In this document: positions 28,827-34,015 of the stretch, one piece after another
How the letters are laid out: every line of letters begins with the position of its first letter
Position numbering within the stretch: position 1 is the stretch's first letter
From: Tannerellaceae bacterium
GTDB taxonomy: Bacteria; Bacteroidota; Bacteroidia; Bacteroidales; Tannerellaceae
DNA: 34,015 nucleotides
Direction of reading: 5' to 3'
Assembly (NCBI GenBank): GCA_031266215.1
Contig: JAISBL010000098.1
Span: 1-34,015 of the forward strand
Position numbers and translations under genes: made by a program
Notes under the pieces: generated by a model
What the model saw: the letters and a program-made list of their open reading frames with translations, nothing else
What the model was told of the DNA's origin: nothing
Databases searched by the model: none

Positions 28827-31115
28827 ATGGCAAAAAGAGAAGACGCCCTCAGGTACCACGCCGAGGGGAAACCGGGGAAAATAGAAGTAGTTCCGACCAA
28901 ACCATACAGCACGCAGTCAGACCTGTCGCTGGCATATTCGCCGGGAGTAGCCGAGCCCTGCCTCGAGATAGAGAAAAACCCGATGGATGCGTATAAGTAC
29001 ACGTCAAAGGGCAACCTTGTGGCAGTAGTCTCAAACGGCACGGCCGTACTCGGACTGGGCGATATCGGCCCCGTGGCCGGCAAACCGGTGATGGAGGGGA
29101 AAGGACTGCTTTTCAAGATATTTGCAGGCATAGATGTGTTTGACATCGAGGTAGACGAGAAAGACCCTGAACGATTCATACAGACCGTAAAGGCGATAGC
29201 CCCTACCTTCGGCGGCATCAACCTTGAAGATATAAAGGCGCCGGAGTGCTTCGAGATAGAAACACGCCTGAAGGCCGAACTGGATATACCGGTAATGCAC
29301 GACGACCAGCACGGGACCGCCATCATATCAGGCGCCGCCCTGGTGAACGCCCTTGAGATAACGGGCAGGAAGATAGAAGACGTCAGGATAGTGGTGAACG
29401 GGGCCGGGGCCGCTTCCATCTCGTGCACCAGACTATACGTTATGCTTGGGGCCAGGAAGGAGAACATCATCATGTGCGACAGCCGGGGGGTTATATCCGT
29501 AGAGCGGACTGACCTTAATGAGGCGAAGAAGGAATTCGCCACCCGGCTGAATGTGCATACGCTCAAAGAAGCCATCGCCGGGGCGGACGTATTCCTGGGT
29601 TTGTCGGTAGCCGACGTGCTTACCGGCGAGATGATACAGTCGATGAACGCCGACCCTGTCGTCTTCGCACTGGCTAATCCCAACCCTGAAATATCCTACC
29701 AAGAAGCTATGGCTTCGCGTAGCGACATCATCTTCGCTACCGGGCGTTCAGACTATCCCAACCAGGTGAATAATGTACTGGGATTCCCCTACATCTTCCG
29801 CGGAGCGCTCGATACGCACGCCAGGGCCATCAACGAGGAGATGAAGCTCGCAGCCGTGAAAGCCATCGCCCGCCTGGCAAAAGAGCCTGTGCCCGATGTG
29901 GTGAACGCAGCCTACATGATGAAAAGTGCCACCTTCGGACGTGATTACATCCTGCCCAAGCCGCTCGACCCGCGCCTGCTGACCGCCGTGTCCATAGCCG
30001 TAGCCCGGGCCGCCATAGAGTCAGGCGTGTCGCGCATGACAATAACCGACTGGGAAGGGTATACCAACCACCTTCGCGAGATGATGGGATATGAGAACGA
30101 ACTGGTGCGCTCCTTCATCGACATGGCCCGGACTAACCCCAAACGAGTGGTCTTTGCCGAGGCCAATCATGCCAATATGCTTAAGGCCGCCGTTGAAGCC
30201 AAAGCCGAAGGTATATGCCACCCCATATTGCTGGGGAACGAAGAAAGGCTCAACAGGATAGCAGCGGAGGAAAACCTGAATATCGACGGCATAGAGATCG
30301 TAAACATGCGCCACGACAGGGAGAACGACCGCCGTACGCACTATGCCGGCATCCTGTCGGAAAAGAAAGCGCGCGAGGGGGTCACCTTCTCCGAAGCTTA
30401 CGAAAAGATGGTTAACCGCAACGCTTTTGGCATGATGATGGTAGAAACGGGCGAAGCCGACGCATTTATCACCGGAGTGTACAGCCGCTACTCCGAAGTG
30501 ATCAGGCTGGCGGAAGAGATCATCGGCATCCGCCACCCCTATAAATACTTCGGGGCCATGAATATCCTTATCAGTAAAAAGGGTACGTTCTTTATGGCCG
30601 ATACGCTCATCAACCGCCACCCCTCTGCGGAGGTGCTGAAAGACGTGGCCCGGCTGACATATGACTCGGTCAGGTTCTTCGCCCACGAGCCGGTGATGGC
30701 GATGCTCTCTTATTCGAACTTCGGTTCCGACAGGCAGGGCAGCCCCCAGAAAGTGCATGAGGCCATAGAATACCTGCACCGGGAGCATCCTGAGATTATG
30801 ATAGACGGAGAGATGCAGGTTAACTTCGCCTTCGACAGGAAACTGCGCGACGAGACCTACCCCTTCAACCGCCTGAAGGGGAGAGACGTCAACACCCTGA
30901 TATTCCCTAACCTCAGCTCGGCCAACAGCGCCTACAGGCTGCTTCTGGAAATGGGCGTCGGCGAGACCATCGGCCCGATACAGATGGGGCTGAACAAGCC
31001 CATACACTTCACCGACCTGGAAAGTTCTACCCGTGACATACTGAACCTGACCGCCATAGCCGTTGTAGACGCCATAGTGCAGGAGCAGATAAAAAAGCGG
31101 GAAGTCATTGTGTAA
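28827..31115 (+). CDS. maeB: NADP-dependent malic enzyme with C-terminal phosphotransacetylase-like domain
   Basis: SDLSLAYSPGVAEPCLEI, NLVAVVSNGTAVLGLGDIGPVAGKPVMEGK, MHDDQHGTAIISGAAL, VVNGAGAASISC, FALANPNPEI; C-terminal PTA domain (KRVVFAEANHANMLKAAVEA...FPNLSSANSAYRLL). Confidence 0.95.
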   Translation: MAKREDALRYHAEGKPGKIEVVPTKPYSTQSDLSLAYSPGVAEPCLEIEKNPMDAYKYTSKGNLVAVVSNGTAVLGLGDIGPVAGKPVMEGKGLLFKIFAGIDVFDIEVDEKDPERFIQTVKAIAPTFGGINLEDIKAPECFEIETRLKAELDIPVMHDDQHGTAIISGAALVNALEITGRKIEDVRIVVNGAGAASISCTRLYVMLGARKENIIMCDSRGVISVERTDLNEAKKEFATRLNVHTLKEAIAGADVFLGLSVADVLTGEMIQSMNADPVVFALANPNPEISYQEAMASRSDIIFATGRSDYPNQVNNVLGFPYIFRGALDTHARAINEEMKLAAVKAIARLAKEPVPDVVNAAYMMKSATFGRDYILPKPLDPRLLTAVSIAVARAAIESGVSRMTITDWEGYTNHLREMMGYENELVRSFIDMARTNPKRVVFAEANHANMLKAAVEAKAEGICHPILLGNEERLNRIAAEENLNIDGIEIVNMRHDRENDRRTHYAGILSEKKAREGVTFSEAYEKMVNRNAFGMMMVETGEADAFITGVYSRYSEVIRLAEEIIGIRHPYKYFGAMNILISKKGTFFMADTLINRHPSAEVLKDVARLTYDSVRFFAHEPVMAMLSYSNFGSDRQGSPQKVHEAIEYLHREHPEIMIDGEMQVNFAFDRKLRDETYPFNRLKGRDVNTLIFPNLSSANSAYRLLLEMGVGETIGPIQMGLNKPIHFTDLESSTRDILNLTAIAVVDAIVQEQIKKREVIV

Positions 31116-31137
31116 TGGAAATAAAAGGCTATTTTTG
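31107..31137 (+). promoter_or_regulatory. Bacteroidota-type promoter upstream of pheS
   Basis: ATTG (31107-31110), 19-nt spacer, TATTTTTG (31130-31137), about 38 nt upstream of the ATG. Confidence 0.5.
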
Positions 31138-31175
31138 CCGCGGTTAAAAAGAATTGAAATAGAGGGAGATATATA

Positions 31176-32195
31176 ATGATAGACAGGATAAGGACGCTAA
31201 TGGGGGAAGTGGAAGGTTTGAAAGCTGCCAATGCCGGCGAGATTGAAACGCTTCGTATAAAGTACCTGAGCAAAAAGGGCGAAATATCGCAGTTGATGAA
31301 CGATTTCCGCGACGTGCCCCCCGAACAGAAACGGGAAGTGGGACAGTACCTGAACCAGCTCAAGGAAAAAACACAGCAGAAGATCAACGAGCTTAAAGAC
31401 AGCTTTGCCGACGCCGACGCACCGTCGGGCGACACAGACCTCACGCGCACCTCTTACCCCGTTGAGATGGGAACCCGTCACCCCTTATCGATAGTAAAGA
31501 AAGAGATATGCGATATATTCGGACGCCTGGGCTTCAGCATCGCCGAAGGGCCTGAGATAGAAGACGACTGGCATGTATTCTCATCTCTTAACTTCGCCGA
31601 AGACCATCCGGCGCGCGATATGCAGGACACGTTCTTCATCAGTCATAACCCCGAAATCATCCTCCGCACACATACCTCCTCGGTGCAAACGCGCGTGATG
31701 GAGCAACAGCAGCCCCCTATCCGCATAGTCTGCCCGGGACGGGTCTACCGTAACGAAGCCATCTCATACCGTGCGCACTGCTTCTTTCATCAGGTGGAAG
31801 CCCTGTACGTAGACAGGAACGTTTCTTTCGCAGACCTCAGACAGGCCCTGCTTTTCTTTGCCGGCGAGCTGTTCGGGGCCGGCACAAGGATACGTCTGCG
31901 CCCGTCATATTTCCCCTTCACAGAGCCATCCGCCGAGATGGATATATCATGTAACCTTTGCGGAGGCCGCGGATGTCAGTTCTGCAAACACACCGGATGG
32001 GTCGAGATACTGGGCTGCGGCATGGTTCATCCCAACGTACTCGACAATTGCGGCATCGACAGCCGCATATATTCGGGCTATGCCCTGGGAATGGGGATAG
32101 AACGTGTCACGAACTTAAAATACCAGGTGAACGACCTGCGTCTGTTTTCAGAAAACGATATACGTTTCCTCAGACAATTCGAGTCTGCCAATTAA
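31176..32195 (+). CDS. pheS: Phenylalanine--tRNA ligase alpha subunit
   Basis: GTRHPLSIVKKEICDIFGRLGFSIAEGPEIEDDWHVFSSLNFAEDHPARDMQDTFF, LLRTHTSSVQTRVM-type motif, GRVYRNEAISYRAHCFFHQVEALYVD, LGCGMVHPNVL, YALGMGIERV. Confidence 0.97.
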   Translation: MIDRIRTLMGEVEGLKAANAGEIETLRIKYLSKKGEISQLMNDFRDVPPEQKREVGQYLNQLKEKTQQKINELKDSFADADAPSGDTDLTRTSYPVEMGTRHPLSIVKKEICDIFGRLGFSIAEGPEIEDDWHVFSSLNFAEDHPARDMQDTFFISHNPEIILRTHTSSVQTRVMEQQQPPIRIVCPGRVYRNEAISYRAHCFFHQVEALYVDRNVSFADLRQALLFFAGELFGAGTRIRLRPSYFPFTEPSAEMDISCNLCGGRGCQFCKHTGWVEILGCGMVHPNVLDNCGIDSRIYSGYALGMGIERVTNLKYQVNDLRLFSENDIRFLRQFESAN

Positions 32196-32263
32196 TTGAT
32201 AACCTATTTATTTTACCATCCCCCGGGCTTATAACCGGGTCCGGGGAAACACACCACAGGGGT

Positions 32264-32911
32264 ATGCGTAAAGAAGAACGGTATAAAGGAGTGATCAACT
32301 GGTTTGAAGAAAACATGCCGGTAGCCGAAACGGAGCTGCACTACAAAGACCCCTTCCAACTGCTTGTAGCCGTCATCCTCTCGGCCCAGTGCACCGATAA
32401 GCGTGTAAATATGGTTACCCCGGCCCTGTTCGAAGCCTTCCCGGCGCCCGAAGTGATGGCCGCCTCCCGCCCGGAGGTAGTGTACGAATACATAAAAAGC
32501 ATTTCCTATCCCAATAATAAGGCGAAACACCTTGTCGGCATGGCGCAAACACTTATTACAGTGTTCGGCGGCCGGATGCCGTCAGATGTGGACGAACTGC
32601 AAAAGCTGCCCGGCGTAGGGCGTAAAACGGCCAACGTCATAGCCTCCGTAGTATACGACAAGCCGGCAATGGCCGTAGACACGCACGTCTTTCGCGTAGC
32701 CAACCGCATCGGTCTGACCGCCAATAGCAAAACACCTCTGGAGACAGAGAAGGAACTGGTAGCCCATATCCCCTCCGGCCTGATCCCCAGGGCGCACCAC
32801 TGGCTCATACTCCACGGCCGGTATGTATGCACCGCGCGTAACCCCGGGTGCGCCGCCTGCGGAATAAAAATATGGTGTAAGTATTACCTCTCTTCCTCAG
32901 TCTCAAAATGA
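32264..32911 (+). CDS. nth: Endonuclease III
   Basis: PFQLLVAVILSAQCTDKRVNMVTPALF, LPGVGRKTANVIASVVYDKPAMAVDTHVFRVANRIGL, C-terminal FeS cluster Cys motif CTARNPGCAACGIKIWCKY. ATG at 32264. Confidence 0.95.
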   Translation: MRKEERYKGVINWFEENMPVAETELHYKDPFQLLVAVILSAQCTDKRVNMVTPALFEAFPAPEVMAASRPEVVYEYIKSISYPNNKAKHLVGMAQTLITVFGGRMPSDVDELQKLPGVGRKTANVIASVVYDKPAMAVDTHVFRVANRIGLTANSKTPLETEKELVAHIPSGLIPRAHHWLILHGRYVCTARNPGCAACGIKIWCKYYLSSSVSK

Positions 32912-33765
32912 AAGGTTCGCTTAAAGAACTGCTTATCGTCATTGCTTCCGTACTGTTCCTGTCACTGGCAATCATAGCATACTTCAGGGCGGTGGGCAAA
33001 GAGAAAGCAAACAGCCATCCCGATGCGGTCTATACGCTGGTGCCGCCCGGCGCACATACGCTTGTAGCCATAAACCGTCCGCTGGTCTTCAATGCGATGA
33101 TGAACCATCCGTCGTTCCGCAGGCTTATATCGGCGGAAATACCAGGGATATACCAGGCTGTTATCAACGCCGGTCAGCAGGCGTCGCTGATTGTTTTTTC
33201 CTTTCACCCTCAGGGGATCGTCTGCTACGTACAGTCGGGGGCCAGAACGACAGGCGCGATAACCGGCGATCTCCTTCCCGGGAAGTTCATGCCATACCCG
33301 CCCCAGAGGCAAACCGCAGGCGGGATAGATTTTTACTACTATCCCGATACCGGCAGCCGCTTTTTCGGATACTACGTCCACAATGGCATATGGGCAGGGA
33401 GTTACAGCCGAAGGCTGTTGGAGCAGGCCGCTGCGCAACAGCAGGCGGGCGACATTTTGCTGCCTGCCGGAATGGACCGCCTGCGCACGTCGTTCAACGT
33501 TAACGAACCGGTAAACCTGATATTCCGGGCCGGCGAATTGGGATTAAGCGATACCGGATACCTGTCCGCAGACCTGTATATGAGTAGCGGAAACATATAC
33601 TGCCGCGGCCGGATACCCTATGAAGCCGTCGCCAGCCTGCCGTACGCATCGGTAGGCGACACGCTTTCAGGCCTCATAGAAAATAAATATCCCTACCTCC
33701 AGTTCGCCTTTCAGATAGAAAGGGAAGACGAATACGTCAGCTACACCGGCTGGGCGCCAAGATAA
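32908..33765 (+). CDS. Membrane-anchored conserved hypothetical protein
   Basis: N-terminal TM helix (LLIVIASVLFLSLAIIAYF); ATGA overlap with the nth stop codon suggests translational coupling. Confidence 0.8.
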   Translation: MKGSLKELLIVIASVLFLSLAIIAYFRAVGKEKANSHPDAVYTLVPPGAHTLVAINRPLVFNAMMNHPSFRRLISAEIPGIYQAVINAGQQASLIVFSFHPQGIVCYVQSGARTTGAITGDLLPGKFMPYPPQRQTAGGIDFYYYPDTGSRFFGYYVHNGIWAGSYSRRLLEQAAAQQQAGDILLPAGMDRLRTSFNVNEPVNLIFRAGELGLSDTGYLSADLYMSSGNIYCRGRIPYEAVASLPYASVGDTLSGLIENKYPYLQFAFQIEREDEYVSYTGWAPR

Positions 33766-33958
33766 GAAGCATATTATTTGACGTAAGTTCGATATAAGCT
33801 CAGAATAGCATCAGTTGTTTTTCACCTTCACATGGCCCTGTACTATCGCATAATCGCTGCATATCTGTCCGGTAAAGGCCTGAACCAAGATATAACATTA
33901 GTATAGCAGCGCAAAATTCCCTTCTTTTCTCTCCAAACGTACTGTTTTTGGGGAAAAT

Positions 33959-34015
33959 CGACGGTACGTTTGCGGCAATCGACGGTACGTTTGCGGCAAT
34001 CGACGGTACGTTTAC
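33959..34015 (+). repeat. 21-bp tandem repeat (CGACGGTACGTTTGCGGCAAT), 2.7 units, cut by window end
   Basis: Units at 33959-33979 and 33980-34000 are identical; a partial third unit runs from 34001. Confidence 0.95.

Noticed and set aside
30021-31007. 328-aa minus-strand ORF opposite maeB
   Set aside because: Shadow ORF of a clear malic enzyme/PTA frame.
1-34015. tRNA, rRNA genes or IS transposases
   Set aside because: None recognised by eye; a tRNAscan-SE/ISfinder run would be needed to exclude them fully.

Overview
34-kb window that looks like a Bacteroidales (Bacteroidota) chromosome. This is inferred from the protein content (DPP-IV, DUF5916, GH88, LicD, panB, lpxB) and from TTTG-N19-TAnnTTTG promoters. 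Most of it is ordinary housekeeping and accessory coding DNA: mfd, a DPM1-like glycosyltransferase, trmD, recQ, panB, a DUF1080/PHP-like lipoprotein, licD-like, DUF5916 outer-membrane protein, a lipocalin-like lipoprotein, DPP-IV, lipA, lpxB, an M28 peptidase, GH88, maeB, pheS and nth. The left end holds an AT-rich EcoRV-type restriction-modification pair that looks horizontally acquired, preceded by a frameshifted small membrane-protein remnant. The least explained signals lie between genes: (i) a 20 x 21-bp tandem array encoding a highly basic Y-[LI]-V-G-[NY]-[RK]-x heptad protein (13426-13845); (ii) a roughly 200-nt nested inverted-repeat element with a G-U-compatible stem (17600-17805) upstream of a lipoprotein gene; (iii) a cysteine-rich peptide (8 Cys in 51 aa) hidden in a frame not listed in the ORF track (18654-18815); (iv) a six-unit 23-bp array whose units can form alternative hairpins with either neighbour (25481-25618); (v) a 21-bp array running into the window end (33959-34015); and (vi) a 126-bp direct repeat flanking the DUF5916 gene. 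All family assignments come from reading the sequence by eye; no searches were run.
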